From Euclidia mi (Eukaryota > Arthropoda > Insecta > Lepidoptera > Erebidae), in NCBI GenBank assembly GCA_944739405.2, contig OX123190.2:84573086-84637085 (forward strand): a stretch of 64,000 nucleotides of DNA. Direction: 5' to 3'. The position numbers and the translations under genes were made by a program. Below, in pieces: positions 10,598-21,928 of the stretch. The notes under the pieces are model-generated. The model had not been told where the DNA came from. It worked only from the letters and a program-made list of their open reading frames with translations, and made no database searches. The stretch's first letter is position 1. Each line of letters begins with the position of its first letter.

Positions 10598-10804
10598 TCT
10601 TCTTAATATATAAAATCCTTGCGTTACTGACTGACTGACAGACACGCTACAGCCGAAACTATTGGGCGCAGGAAGCTGAAATTGGCATGTATGTTCCTTG
10701 GGGACCGTAGGGGTGCACTAAGACGGGATTTTCCGAAATTCCCACGGGATCGGCCAAAACGGGTAAAGAAAAAAAATGCAGGCGTAGCTGCTGGCGTTCT
10801 CTAG
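10598..10804 (+). mobile_element. Helitron-like element, family B
   Basis: Runs A|TCTTCTTAATATATAAAATC ... GCGTTCTCTAG|T. It lies head to tail with the family A copy that begins immediately after its CTAG. Confidence 0.82.
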
Positions 10805-11019
10805 TACTAATAAAATTATAAAGCTGAAGAGTTTGTTTGTTTGGTTGGTTGAACGCGCTAATCTCAGGAACTACTGGACCGATTTCATAAATTCTTTCAG
10901 TGTTAGATAGCCCATTTATCGAGGAAGGCTATAGGCTATATAACATCACGCTATGTGTCACGGGAGCGGAGCTACTGCTCCGCCTTAAATAACGCGGGTG
11001 TAACCGCGGGCTCATCTAG
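10805..11019 (+). mobile_element. Helitron-like element, family A
   Basis: Begins TACTAATAAAATTATAAAGC and ends GGGCTCATCTAG before T at 11020. Carries the conserved AGATAGCCCATTTATCGAGG block. Confidence 0.8.
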
Positions 11020-11936
11020 TATAATATAATACACCCTACCCAATATAATTAAAGAACTGAAATTTTAAGATAACAGCGATGTAATAAAATAACGTTTAAT
11101 TAGTTTAGATTAATTATACTTTACATGACCTGGTTCGATAAATTTAGCGCTATCAGCAGGATTTTTCACATTTGTTTCAAGGATTAAGATGAAAGGGTCT
11201 AATTAAACTGGCAATAAAACAGCAACTTAATTAAGTAATTAAAGGTATAATTCAGTGGCAAATAAACTCTTTGAGGTAAGTTTGAATACAATGACTAAGG
11301 TATATGTTATACAAGCCATGTTAAAGGTTGCTATTCTGAAAAGCTGGGCGACGAATGAGTACAGAATTATTAATTATTTGGCCGAGACACAAAAATTATT
11401 AATACCATTAATTGTCTTTCTCCTTTATATACTTTTATCTGCCAGGTATTTCAACCGTACATTTTCGGAAGTGTTGAAACAGGAATCTTGTCCTCTAAGA
11501 ATGTATGTACCTACCCAACAATAAGCCGGTCTGAAGAACGAACTCCTGTGGGAAGTTCATCATGAAAAGGTTCTATCGAATGCATACTACAAATCTTACA
11601 TTAAGTAGTGCAGCCACACATGAGCTCGCTTCCTTACCGGCTGTGTGTGTGGTGTAGACGGGCTGCTCGATGCACAGCGTTCGATCGACGAGACAAAGCG
11701 ATGTCGACGTCCCGCCGCGCGCTACGAGCGATGACCGACGCAAGAAAACGATCGCCCCGGTAATGTACCCACACGGACATCACTCATCAAGCCTTCTTCC
11801 TTATCAAATACTTTTATGATTTCTCATTTTACTATCTTACTTAAAAAATCGCACTATCCCGTACTGCTAAGGACTCTACAACTCCTTAAAATTGGATCAA
11901 CAGACACCCTAAACTCGAGGCTAGTTGACAAAAAAA
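11020..11936. other. unannotated stretch with a GC-rich island
   Basis: No recognised gene. A GC-rich segment at about 11625-11775, rich in CGAT/GCGC words, stands out from the AT-rich flanks. It could be a host promoter or 5' exon, but no coding frame or splice site is convincing. Confidence 0.35.
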
Positions 11937-12230
11937 ATTGGTTGCCTGTAAAGTCGGTATACGGGCGAAAGTTTTACGTGACAACGACTTTGAGTGGTAA
12001 AATAATTTTAATGTGAATATTCATTCGTATAGTAGGAAGAAGGATGAAAGACGCGTGCCTTTCACTTTTTATGTCTGACTCTCTCGCTCTTAGGCGGGAC
12101 GCGTGCCTCTCACTCGCTCTCATTGTGAGCGCATAACGTGAGCGGAGCGTAACGCAGTTTCTTGAAGTGTCACCCGGCAAACCAATTTATAGGACGTTGT
12201 CACGTCAAAATTATAAGTCCATCCTTTAGA
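11937..12230. repeat. possible decayed inverted-repeat element
   Basis: TTGGTTGCC...ACGTGACAACG at the left and its rough complement CGTTGTCACGTC...GGCAAACCAA at the right suggest an old DNA element. The interior holds GTGAGCGGAGCG and CTCACTCGCTCTC words. Ends are not clean. Confidence 0.35.
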
Positions 12231-12277
12231 TTATTCAAAAATAAGCGATACTTATTTTTTTATTTGTAAATTAAACC

Positions 12278-12393
12278 AAAAATGACCAAGATATAGCTCA
12301 TTAAAGTTACGTATAACGTCACACCGTGCTGCATTTTTTCGCACTAGGTGACGTCACACGTAACTTTAATGGGCTATATCTTTGTTATTTTTT
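12278..12393. repeat. imperfect palindrome, foldback element
   Basis: The left arm AGATATAGCTCATTAAAGTT pairs with AACTTTAATGGGCTATATCT on the right, continuing through ACGT.ACGTCAC. Total span about 115 bp; a MITE core is likely. Confidence 0.7.
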
Positions 12394-12620
12394 ACATACA
12401 TACATACATACATAGACTCACGCCTGTTTCCCCGAAGGGGTAGGCAGAGGCATATTAAACGCCCACTTTTCGCCAGTGTTTTGATCCCACGTAATAGGCG
12501 GCGAGCCTATTGCCGCTTATTGGGACATTTTGTTTGCCAGAGCCTCGTCCGTTGATCGGCAGGTGCACCACTTGCAGGTGAGGTTGGCTTGGGACCCTAA
12601 GTTCTTGGTGGGAACCCTAT
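12394..12620 (-). mobile_element. SINE family 3, 3' part
   Basis: Complement of the tail CCTCTGCCTACCCCTTCGGGG-type text, then GGCGGCGAGCCTATTGCCG, both typical of family 3. An (ACAT)n run at its end is the SINE tail. The tRNA-like head is missing. Confidence 0.65.
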
Positions 12621-13028
12621 GCACGTTATTTTTTATTTAATCGAAAAAAGAAAAAATGCGTGTCCAATATATTTTTATAATGTAAAATCGGACTAAATAA
12701 AATGTAATTATTTTGACCCTGGAAACTACCCTATTTATGGATCACACAAAGTGCTATATCCAATGTGGGTATTTAACCTATAATGCAATCGAAACATAAA
12801 CGGGAAGGCAGTCGCTAAACCAACAAACTATTCGTGTAGTTATCACTGTTATCACTGTTATCAGTAATGAGTATATGACTTCACGCAAGACGCATTGATT
12901 GAAATTCCGTCACTGTCATTTCCCTCTACACGACATTTCATATCCGTGTGATCTGCAAATATGTACTTAGTCTAGGTGTTCTTTGTTTTAAAGTCTCTGT
13001 GATAAAGGAATTAACACTAAAATTGGCC
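12621..13028. other. no recognisable feature
   Basis: AT-rich; nothing supported. Confidence 0.4.
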
Positions 13029-13530
13029 AAGTGCGAGTCGGACTCGCACACGAAGGGTTCCGTACATCATCATCTATAAAAAAAAATCACGTTTGTTGTA
13101 TGTATACTTACTTAAATATTTTTAAGTAACTATTACTTTATTAAGATCGATAAAAAAATTGCTTAAAAATTACTTTTGTTGTATCGGAGTCCCTCTTTAA
13201 TATTTACTTTATTTTTATTTAATAATTTATTTTGAAAGGTCATATACAACTACATATTCTGTGAAAATTTTAAGCGTCTACCTTTAGTAATATTGAGCAG
13301 AAAATACGAAAAATAACACGTTTATTGTATGGGACTTAATATTTTTATTTTTGGTATTTGTTGTTATAGCGGCAACGAAAATACATTTGTGAAAATTTCA
13401 GCTTTCTAGCTATCACGTTTATGAGATATAGCCTGGTGACAGACAGACAGACAGACGGACAGACAGACAGCGGAGGCTTAGTAATAGGGTCCCGCTTTTT
13501 TACCTTTTAGGTACGGAACTCTAATAAGTT
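13029..13530 (+). mobile_element. dispersed repeat with GTGCGAGTCGGACTCGCAC start and (CAGA)n
   Basis: Begins with a near-perfect palindrome (GTGCGAGTCGGACTCGCAC) followed by GAAGGGTTCCGTAC and ends GGTACGGAACTCTAA. A CAGA microsatellite lies at about 13440-13475. A reverse copy is at 39449-39977. It is a familiar non-autonomous family in moths; its class is uncertain. Confidence 0.75.
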
Positions 13531-14948
13531 AATAATGTTTATCAGCACTTTGTTGTAACAGAGTTGTCCGCATACCACTCAAGGTCTGTAAGGATGAATT
13601 GGTTCGGCGATTTCATTTATGTCGCAGTCTACACTGATATTTATTTTCTGCAAATTAAAAATGTGCTTCTACACAGAAAACGTAATAATTACTTAGTTGG
13701 TCAGGTCTAATTTTGGCTGACAAATCGTCCAAATTAATCGATTCTTTCCGGATAAGATGTTTAAGATAATTGTCTGGTAAGTTTCACGGTGTGAAATGAC
13801 GTTGCCGATATAACGACGGTATTTAAAACAAATTGAGATCTGGCCAATATATTTTGTACAATTTATGACTTTTTGTACGAAAGGGCGGCGGGCAACGACC
13901 GGCCACCAAACTCTCTGTGAATGTTTATCATCCGGTACACCTCGACTCTTAACACTTGGGAGACCTTAGGTACCTACGTACCTACGAGCACTTATCCATA
14001 TATATGCGAATTTAAAAGAAAACTATTCTGTCAACTAGCTGAGGTGCGGGGGAGGTGTGATCGCTCCGAACTACTCCGAAGTATTCCGAAGAGGTTCCGA
14101 ACACGATCGCTAGGGCTTGCGTTATAATGACTTTATGCTTTCTATCGACATCGATAAAAGTTTTTTCATTTTTCAATAGGTACTTGCTTTCAATACCGTA
14201 AAACTACGTGCTCGTAGCCGTAAAATCATACAACTATAGTCCGCAGGTAACTTTACAAAAAAAAAAACAATGGTCCAAAATCAAGTGTCAAAATAAAAAG
14301 TTCATTAATAGTAGATTTTACAACAAGTGAACAAAACGAATCATTTTTATAAGGCGAGGGCTGATAGTAATGTCGAGGATAAAATGGTTTTGTGGACGAG
14401 TTATAAACTCTGCTTTTCACTTCGATTGCGAGGAAATAAAACAGTAGTATAACATAACATTTCTTGTAATATTCATTTTCTTAAATTAATTAAAAAACCT
14501 ACCATACTTGAATTTAAAATTTAATATATTTTATATCTTAAAAACACATAAGGAAAATAAATTGAAGTAAATATTATAAAATAACAAATTCTATCAATGA
14601 ACGTCTTATTGTGTTAGGCTGTATGGCTCATTTTCTTTGCCTTAATATACATTAATACATTTATGATATACATACATTTATGAGATACATTTAAGAGTAG
14701 ATACGTAATGCACTTGTGCACAAAATTTGATTTTGTGCAGCCTATATCCTGCACAAAATAAGCACTTTCAGAGCATGAGAAGCTAAAATGATATTATTGA
14801 TAGATCATTAACAGTTAATAAAAACGTCAATTCATGTTTCCGTTTGGTCTTTCCATTTAGGATTATTTTCCCATGAACTATTACTATAGATTTGTACACC
14901 AGAACCATAGTTGTATGGTTTAATGGTATCAAAATTTATTTATTTTAT
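13531..14948. other. unannotated AT-rich stretch
   Basis: No gene is recognised. Minus-strand text at about 14845-14945 reads as a protein-like frame in register with the THAP pseudogene exon upstream, across a TAAATAAA run with two stops, so the pseudogene may extend to about 14845. A small hairpin (TGCACAAAATTTGATTTTGTG) lies near 14718-14742. Confidence 0.4.
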
Positions 14949-15576
14949 TTATTTTACAAAGTTATATTTTTGATTTTTAAAATGAATTAATTTCGTATTA
15001 ACTTCCGGTGGCTGAGTTTCTTTAAGTGAGTTTGAAGCAACTTCTGATGCATTTTCTTCAAGTAAATTTGAAGCTGCTTCGTTTGGTGTATCCATCTGAA
15101 AGGTAGAAAATACGATAAATTCTAATCTTAAGAGTAAACTCTTAAGATTCAAATACATAAAATGTCGGTTACGTGAATTCCACCAAACTATATCTGTATG
15201 TATCACCAAAAATAATTTTAATGGAACTACACTGTTAAACAATAGAATTTTCCTCATCATAATAAATTGATTCTTAATATTAAATGTGTATTCGTTTGAA
15301 CATCTTGCATGTTAAAACTTAAACCACACAACTGTGATAATGATAGTAACAAAATAATATTAGGCAGTTACATAATATGCATATTGTTACTAACCATTCG
15401 AGGCAAAAACAGCGTAGGTACTGCACTACTCATTAGTCGCCGCTTGTTGTTTTTCATCAAAAAAAAAATCCTCAGTGAAATGTTTTGAGCACATGACGCT
15501 TTATTTTGAAGGAACCCAATTTTCTCTTTTAGTTAGGTCTATCCATATGTTTTTTATACTACCGTCTTTTGGAAAA
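14949..15576 (-). pseudogene. THAP-domain gene fragment, two exons, broken
   Basis: THAP domains are C2CH zinc fingers that bind DNA; they occur in host regulators and in P-element-type transposases. On the minus strand an acceptor (TTCCTACAG) precedes exon 15576-15395. This exon reads FPKDGSIKNIW, then ENWVPSK, a stop, SVMCSKHFTEDFF, and in another frame KRRLMSSAVPTLFLPRM. These are the Trp, NW.PS, CS.HF and AVPT landmarks of the THAP C-terminal half. It ends at GTTAGT (15394). A second exon starts after CTACCTTTCAG at 15095 (MDTPNEAASNLLEENASEVA) in the same phase and stops at 14949. The TAA and a one-base slip in a run of ten T break the frame. The exon with the CxxC half is not visible. 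Confidence 0.72.
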
Positions 15577-15665
15577 CTGTAGGAAAAAAGAAATAACTTT
15601 ATATAAAACAGAATTGTTATCATAGTTATCCAAAAATCATACACGAAAAGAATAATTATTATAAA

Positions 15666-15852
15666 CTAGCTGTCCCGGCAGACCTTTTTCTGCTTTATTT
15701 GTCTAAAACAAATAATTTTACGTCTTTTCTCTCCATAAGAACCTTCCTCAGACTTCATCAAACACAACAAAAAAATCAGCTAAATCGGTTCAGCCGTTCA
15801 AGAGTTTTTGCGCTTAGCAACACATTTGGCGATTCATTTTTATTTATATAGA
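15666..15852 (-). mobile_element. Helitron-like element, family C
   Basis: Reads CTAGCTGTCCCGGCAGACC (15666) to ATATAGA|T (15852) with A before. The conserved AAATCGGTTCAGCCGTTCAA block is present. It is diverged from 2904-3108. Confidence 0.75.
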
Positions 15853-16737
15853 TAACATTACAAAGTATTACTAATACTAGTAAATAACAAACTCTTTATT
15901 GTGTCTATATCTAAATAAGAATGCTAAAAAACTATATGTTATTACAATAATCATTTTGTGGGAAATCATCGACAATGCAAAATAAATGCATCGCACCGCA
16001 CTAGTCATTGACGCCACGAGGCGGGTGTTTCGTCGTTTCGCACCACGAGTGGTTCGGACCGCGGTGTGAAACGCCGAAGAGCTCTTAGGAATAGGCTGTT
16101 TCGGACCGCGGTGTGAATCGGCCATATAATAATGTGAATGGGTTCATTCGAACTGCGAATGGAACAAAAAGTTTTCTCAGTTATAATGCTTAAAGTACAG
16201 CCAGGCACAAAATAAAATAGCGAAAATTAAATAAATTTTGTTTTGAACGTATTTGTTACACATGGCTTGTCGCCTACTCTACGTAATACTTTTGTATTTT
16301 ACAAAATGGTACAAAATGTCGGTCTGGTTATAAATTATCCCTTTGTAAAACCCAGCCTGACTGGCAATAAACAATTGAAAAAGATGGAGCGCAAATATGC
16401 GCTTCTGATTGGTTCATCTGAGTCTTAGAGCCATAAATAATTTCTCTACATCTATCTCGCTTGCATTTATGGGTCTAATGGAGCCGTCTAGTGAAGGGTG
16501 TAATAATAAAATACATATTATCGATAAGTAACGTTTATTATCGTATATTGTTGACTTAATTAAAAAATCCCAATATTTGATATTAAACTATATTTGAAAA
16601 TACAGTATTTTCATTCACAGAGAAAGAAAGTTTATTACAAGAAACAAAGTAGATCATATTGTGTCTCATAAATGAGCCGTTAATATTACATTTAAAAAGA
16701 TTTAAATTATATACTTAATTATTAAGAAAATAAAATT

Positions 16738-17223
16738 AATCTTCATCGGAGACTTCACCTTCAGAGTCTTCGTCTGCTGGCAAATCTTATACTAATATAT
16801 AAAACTGAAGAGTTTGTTTGTTTGGTTGAACGCGCTAATCTCAGGAACTACTGGTAAAATTTGAAAAATTATTTCAGTGTTAGATAGCCCATTTATCGAG
16901 GAAGGCTATAGGCTATATAACATCACGCTATGAGCACCGGCAGCAGAGCAGTAGTTTTAAATAACGCGGGTGTAACCGCAGGCATCCTCTACTCGACTTC
17001 TAATTGGAGCTTTTTGTAAGTCTTTTTTTTGAAGTTCTTCGGCATGCCTCACACATTTGGCCCAGTCTTCTGGTGTGACATTATCTACTGGCTTGGTGAA
17101 GGTGATTTTCAACATCTGCTATCTTGAAAGTGTTATTGCTCTTCGTAATTCTTCCTTTACTTGTATCCAAATCACTTCTATCGTTAGTAAGTGCGCAGGT
17201 AGCTGTTTATCGATAACTACTAT
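16738..17223 (-). pseudogene. C-terminus of IS630/Tc1-like DDE transposase
   Basis: The minus-strand frame from 17223 reads QLPAHLLTIEVIWIQVKEEL, matching the LPPY...NPIE.IW..VK block that holds the third catalytic acidic residue of DDE_3-type transposases. It continues ITLS, a stop, then FTKPVDNVTPEDWAKCVRHA, the usual TPE.W..CV.H segment. The frame is cut at 16993 by a Helitron (16785-16992) and resumes as LPADEDSEGEVSDED with a TAA at 16738-16740. An AATAAA signal (complement) lies near 16632, about 100 bases past the stop. The catalytic core and N-terminus are absent. Confidence 0.72.
16785..16992 (+). mobile_element. Helitron-like element, family A, inserted in the DDE tail
   Basis: A|TCTTATACTAATATATAAAA at the 5' end; the 3' end reads GCATCCTCTAC, so the CTAG terminus has one change. 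It splits the transposase frame. Confidence 0.82.
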
Positions 17224-18379
17224 CATTTTTTACTTTTATAACCTGGCGACTCAGATTATAATGCGCGTGCGTTACTATTAGCATGCGTTTGAATATAAAA
17301 GGCTCTCTGTATCCTTCTGGCTTTCATAGTGGATTTAATGTGACTACATGAAGTGTTTTCCAAATATTGTGAACTTGTAAATCAAACAAGGTAAGTAAAT
17401 CCTGCAATTATCTTCTCATAATCTTCTTATAATTTTCAAAGTGATATCATCTTAAAATAATATTTTCTACTTAGCTATAAATAAATAAAGAAGCAATACC
17501 TAAGAAGAACAGATAAAACACAGGACAGGCTTAATCTAGACAAATGTAATTTTAAATGCTAGGTATACACCTGATGGTAGGTTGACACGACGTGCATAAA
17601 GTTTATTTACCCTTGATGGGCGTGATAACATGTTAGGTGTGTTGAAGTTAGATGGTTCGTAAGTGTAGTCTAGACAATTAATAAAAGATAAATAAGATAA
17701 ATGAAACAAGCTTCGAAGTCTGTGATTTTTAATAATTACTAGTGCATTTTATCATGTGCCATCAAACCGTTAATTTAAAAAATTACGTATGATGTTTCGA
17801 ACTTTTGTTTTAATTAGTATTAAATACTTAATTATTATTTGTAAGTAAAGTTTTGTTATGTAGGCACGCCATCGAAATTTCAATCAGTTAGTTTTAAGTC
17901 AGAATGTGTACCAAATGTTTCAACTGTGATTTAAACTAGTTCTCAATTCCTAATCTAACTGTGACTGAAATTCAACCACCTTTACTAAATGTTAGTAAGC
18001 GATTGTGATTTTGAAATATGATTCCAAAATATCAAGTCGTAACTGTTTTATTCATCAAACACTTTTCTACTCGACTGTACATACAAACTTTCAAATTAGC
18101 TTATACCTAAACATAGTGGTTCGAATCGCCCCATTCCTAAGAGCTATTGGTCGATTCACACCGCTCGGCGCCTTAAGGACCGCCGCGGTGTGAAACAGCC
18201 CATTCTTAAGAGCTATTCTGCGTTTCACACCGCGGTCCGAACCACTCGTGGTGCGAAACGACGAAACACCCCACGAGGCTAATTATATCAGTGATAAGTC
18301 ACTGACTCGTTGACAGAATCGGGTCGCCTTATATTACGTCTCTATAGGTTAAGTGCTCGTAGCTACGTACACACATAAA

Positions 18380-18660
18380 ATAACTTCACGCCTTTTATCC
18401 CCGAAGGGGTAGGCCGTAGGCAGAGGTGTATTACACACCCACATTTCGCCAGTTATGTTTAGGTCCCAATGTAGGTAATAGGTGGCGAGCACAGACATAT
18501 GTAGATCTAGATCTGTGGTGGCGAGCCTATTGCCATCTACCTACACACATAGTAATATTCAGTCATATCTGGTTAGACCAGTGAGTTGACCTCGGGCTCC
18601 AAGGTGTGTAAGTCTTGGATGCAACCCGGATAACGCTAGTTTGATGATGATGATGATACC
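18380..18660 (-). mobile_element. SINE family 3 tail joined to a family 1b-like tail
   Basis: 18386-18500 is the complement of a family 3 tail (CCGAAGGGGTAGG ... AATAGGTGGCGAGC). 18550-18657 reads on the plus strand like the end of family 1b (TCTGGTTAGACCAG ... GGATAACGCTAG, then GATGATGATG). The two face opposite ways, so this is a composite of two insertions. An AGATCTAGATCT palindrome sits near 18502-18513. Confidence 0.6.
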
Positions 18661-18964
18661 CATAGTAATAATATTCGTGTCAACATACACACATAAAAAT
18701 ACGTATTATTTTATTTTGTGGTTGTACGTACCTATGTTATATTTTTATAATAGAAGCTCGACTAGTTTTCGACTACAAATGGTATAGTTAGCTAGTCAAG
18801 AGCGATGCGACATAAGCGATGCGGAAAATATATCATGCGAAGAACCGTAATATCTATAGTAAACTACATGGACACACCATGTTATATAAATCTTTAAGGG
18901 CAAAGTTTAGAATTCTCGATACGGTATTATGTTAACTTTTCCTTGTGAGAGATTTTCGGCCTAC

Positions 18965-19455
18965 GCACTAAAAGCGAGCAACCCTGCTGCTACTAAGAAG
19001 TCTATGTCGGAGAAGGCATCGAGGAACGAGATAGCTGATGATGGTTTTGTGACGGTGCAGAAAAAGAAGCGTCGTCAGAAAACCGTCAAGAACTGCTGCA
19101 GCACGGCACGGCTCCTGTGGAGCCTGGTGCAAACCTGCGCGCTGCCGCACCGAACACACCCGTGTACACTTTTGGCCGAAGGGTGTGGTGTTCCGTCGCT
19201 TCTGCGGTCAAGTGTCACACGAACGCACAGTATCATCGTGCAAATTTTATTAACATAGTTCATAAGTATACTTACTAACACAAATTGTATATTGTATGTA
19301 TGTTAATTTTGTAAGGTATCTATCATAATTAAAATATGTATGTCAATCCATTGCCCCATAATACAAGCTCTGCTTAGTTTGGGAATAGATGAGATGGTAT
19401 TGCGTGTATTATATGTATTGTGTCTATATTTATACTTATAAATAAATAAATAAAA
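18965..19455 (+). pseudogene. LINE ORF1 fragment with 3' tail
   Basis: Codons at 18990-19080 read SEKASRNEIADDGFVTVQKK followed by a basic run, the kind of text seen in LINE ORF1 proteins just before a variable basic region. A frameshift near 19090 moves the continuation (GTAPVEPGANLRAAAPNTPV) to another frame. It is followed by AT-rich sequence ending in (AAATA)n at about 19438-19455. RT sequence is absent, so the copy is internally deleted. Confidence 0.5.
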
Positions 19456-20287
19456 ACCGTTGTGGTGGTATCTAAGTTAACTCATATACCTATATATAAT
19501 ATTGATGCCTCGATAAATCTCGAATAGGATTTTTGTTATGTGACTTTTGTATTCGCTTTTAATCAATCGCCAAGTTTTGACTCGCATACATGTCTCGATT
19601 ATACACCGTAGTACGCACGTAGAGCACTCGCAGATTACCCCAAATTGTCCACATGCGGCCACAAACAGGCTTTAGAGGAATAACGGAGATCCAGCTAACC
19701 CAGCTGTGCTCACATATATCAATCTGTGTATACACTAAGTACAAATATTACGCCCGTTACCACCACATGGGGCTCTAGAACGAAAATTATATACATGTTG
19801 TAAATATTGTACACAACTGTCTACATAAGGTCTTCCAATATTAAACAATATGAGTGTTTTTACGAAGAACTGTAATATTTTATTCAGATTTATTTTTCTT
19901 AATAAGAGAGATTAGTGCATCGTATGATTCAGCACAAGTTAAGTATTGTTAGAGTTTTTTTAAACAACCTGTTGGTCGTTCGGTGAATGGGAATCTCGAA
20001 GGCCTAAGCCCAGTTCCTCCCTAGTCAGTCATCCTCTTAGCTATGGCGAAAGGTAGTAAGGAGTTGAAGAGATTTTGGGAGATTTGGACCAAAATAAACT
20101 CTTACTTTCCTTAGTCTGGTTAGCATCTTTTGCGCTTGTGGACTGCGAGACTGCTAGCTACGATCAGTCACTTTTCGGATGGTAATGTGTCTATAGATTA
20201 AGCTTTTAGTATTATTCCACACATGTTCAGACAAGGAAGGTAGTGTGTCTGCAGTGTAATTTGGTATAACTTATTAAAAGCACATGT
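19456..20287. other. unannotated stretch, part repeat-like
   Basis: No gene seen. The text at about 19975-20105 (GAATGGGAATCTCGAAGGCC ... GGCGAAAGGTAG) resembles LINE tail debris but I cannot name it. Confidence 0.35.
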
Positions 20288-20664
20288 CATCATTCTCCTA
20301 GTGTTATCCCAGTTTCAACCTGGGGTCCGCTTACTAGTCTAACCGGATTTGACTGAATATTAGCTTTTCCACGGAGCAACTGCCTATCTGACCTCCGCAA
20401 CCCGAAGGGATAGCGATATTGCAGGGTTTAGACTAGTGTCAATTTATTTAGAAGGTACTGACGCCCTATAACGACTGTCAAAGATCTTCATGACAACCGG
20501 GACCGACGGCTTAACGTGCTCTCCGAGGCACAGGGCAAGCGATAATTTATAATACAATACGCACATAACTCCGAAATGTCATTGGTGCGCGCCGTGGATT
20601 CGAACCCGATACCCTCTGCATGGCAGTCTGTTGGTATCTCCACTAGGCTATCGCTGCCTTTTAC
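20288..20664 (-). mobile_element. tRNA-headed SINE family 1b, full length
   Basis: Family 1 head (complement of GGTTCGAATCC at about 20595) joined to a different body (AGCCGTCGGTCCCGG ... AACTGGGATAAC in forward sense). Perfect 13-bp target duplication TAAAAGCACATGT at 20275-20287 and 20665-20677. Confidence 0.88.
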
Positions 20665-20677
20665 TAAAAGCACATGT

Positions 20678-21375
20678 GCTCCAAAGAAATGAAGTAAATA
20701 GGCATGACGGTTATGTATATCGTATCCATCTCGCGAATGACATCGCGGTCGCATCCCGCGAATCAAGTAATGGAATGGCTTTAACCTTGTCACATATTTT
20801 GAGATCTTGCTCCTCATACTTAGTTAAGTTTAGTTTCATTACGTTTACGCGTACGTTATATTATATTACGTTTCAGGTGTCAGTGGTACATATTACTACA
20901 AAATATTACTCTATGCATATTTCAAATACCATTAGTAAGAACATAATCTCCTCGACAAGCACTTGTTTACCATTAAAAAGTATTACATAGCATTCAGAAA
21001 ATGTTCCTATAGGTTCATAGCAGAGTGTGTACCCACTGCATGAGTTCTGGAAAGCTCGATCTCTTTAAAGCTCTTGCGAAATGAAATCCTAGCAGCGGGC
21101 CTTGGGGATTAGAAAGTGAAGTTCACAGAAATCTTGTAATATGTCACAAAACTGACAGAAACGCGTACATTTCAGTTGTAAACGAGATTAGATATTGGTG
21201 AGCCAACCGAGGCGCATTTCACAGAACAAAATATTAAATTGATTCCGTCAGGTTATGCCATCGTAATACTTAATTTTTTAGGGGGCTTTATAAGCATCAT
21301 CATTAGGTATCAGCAGCCCTGTATATAAACTAGGCATCGCTGGGCACGGGCTTCTTCTCACTATACTGTCAATAT
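20678..21375. other. mostly unannotated; SINE family 1 tail at about 21295-21366
   Basis: Only the end (CATCATCATTAGG ... GGGCACGGGCTTCTTCTCAC) is recognisable, as the complement of a family 1 tail. Nothing else is supported. Confidence 0.5.
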
Positions 21376-21573
21376 GTTATACTAATAGATAAAGCTGAGG
21401 AGTTTCTTTCTTCGCTAATCTCAGGAACCACTGGCCCGATTTCACAAATTCTTTCAGTGTTAGATAGTCTATTTATCGAGAAAGGTTATAGGCTATATAT
21501 AACATCACGCTATGAGCCACGGGAGCGGAGCAGTAGCGTTAAATAACGCGGGTGTAACGGCGAGCTCATCTAG
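21376..21573 (+). mobile_element. Helitron-like element, family A
   Basis: TTATACTAATAGATAAAGC to GAGCTCATCTAG|T with the AGTGTTAGATAG and GCTATATATAACATC blocks. The 5' TC is lost. Confidence 0.78.
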
Positions 21574-21691
21574 TTTTTTATAAAGCTGTAAATATACAGA
21601 ACGGTGATAGCCTAGCTTACTTTTTAATAGTTTTAATAATTGTATTGTGTCTTTATGCTACTTTTCTGTACTGTCGAATTGTCAATTTGTC

Positions 21692-21928
21692 AAGGCCTAT
21701 CGACACGACACGATTTTACGTCCAACTTGACTAAATCACTTGATGAAATCGTGACGTGTAGACGCCAGTCGTCCAACTCAAGTTCATCGGGTGGGCGGTA
21801 CCACCAGATTTTAACCAATCGGGTGGACGGAATGCAAATCAGTGATTTGATGGTGTCGTGTAGACGGGCAAAGGCAATTCGATTGAAAATTTGATCAGTG
21901 GTAAAATTGTGCCGTGTGGATAGGCCTT
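21692..21928. mobile_element. MITE with about 27-bp TIRs
   Basis: The left end AAGGCCTATCGACACGACAC and the right end (complement AAGGCCTATCCACACGGCAC) are inverted repeats with a few mismatches. Total 237 bp, non-coding. The target duplication is not certain. Confidence 0.75.

Larger units (their letters stand above)
16023..18271. mobile_element. 2.25-kb DNA transposon with long TIRs and 8-bp TSD
   Basis: The terminal inverted repeats start GGGTGTTTCGTCGTTTCGCA and match perfectly for about 52 bp, then imperfectly to about 80 bp. They contain repeated GGACCGCGGTGTGAA units. The flanks carry an 8-bp duplication CACGAGGC (16015-16022 and 18272-18279). Inside is a minus-strand DDE transposase tail (16738-17223), split by a Helitron. 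The rest (17230-18110) is not coding to my eye. A TATAAAAGG box at about 17296 and a donor-like CAAG|GTAAGT at 17391 lie on the plus strand. The superfamily is unclear: an 8-bp TSD suits hAT, P or Merlin, whereas the protein tail looks IS630/Tc1-like. Confidence 0.83.

Noticed and set aside
11266..11285. Micro-exon ending at GAG|GTAAGT near 11275
   Set aside because: The acceptor lacks a pyrimidine tract and the exon would be about 20 bases; too weak to claim.
11255..11524. 89-codon open frame with a hydrophobic stretch
   Set aside because: No motif, weak start context, and a donor-like GTAAGT within its first codons; nothing else supports a gene.
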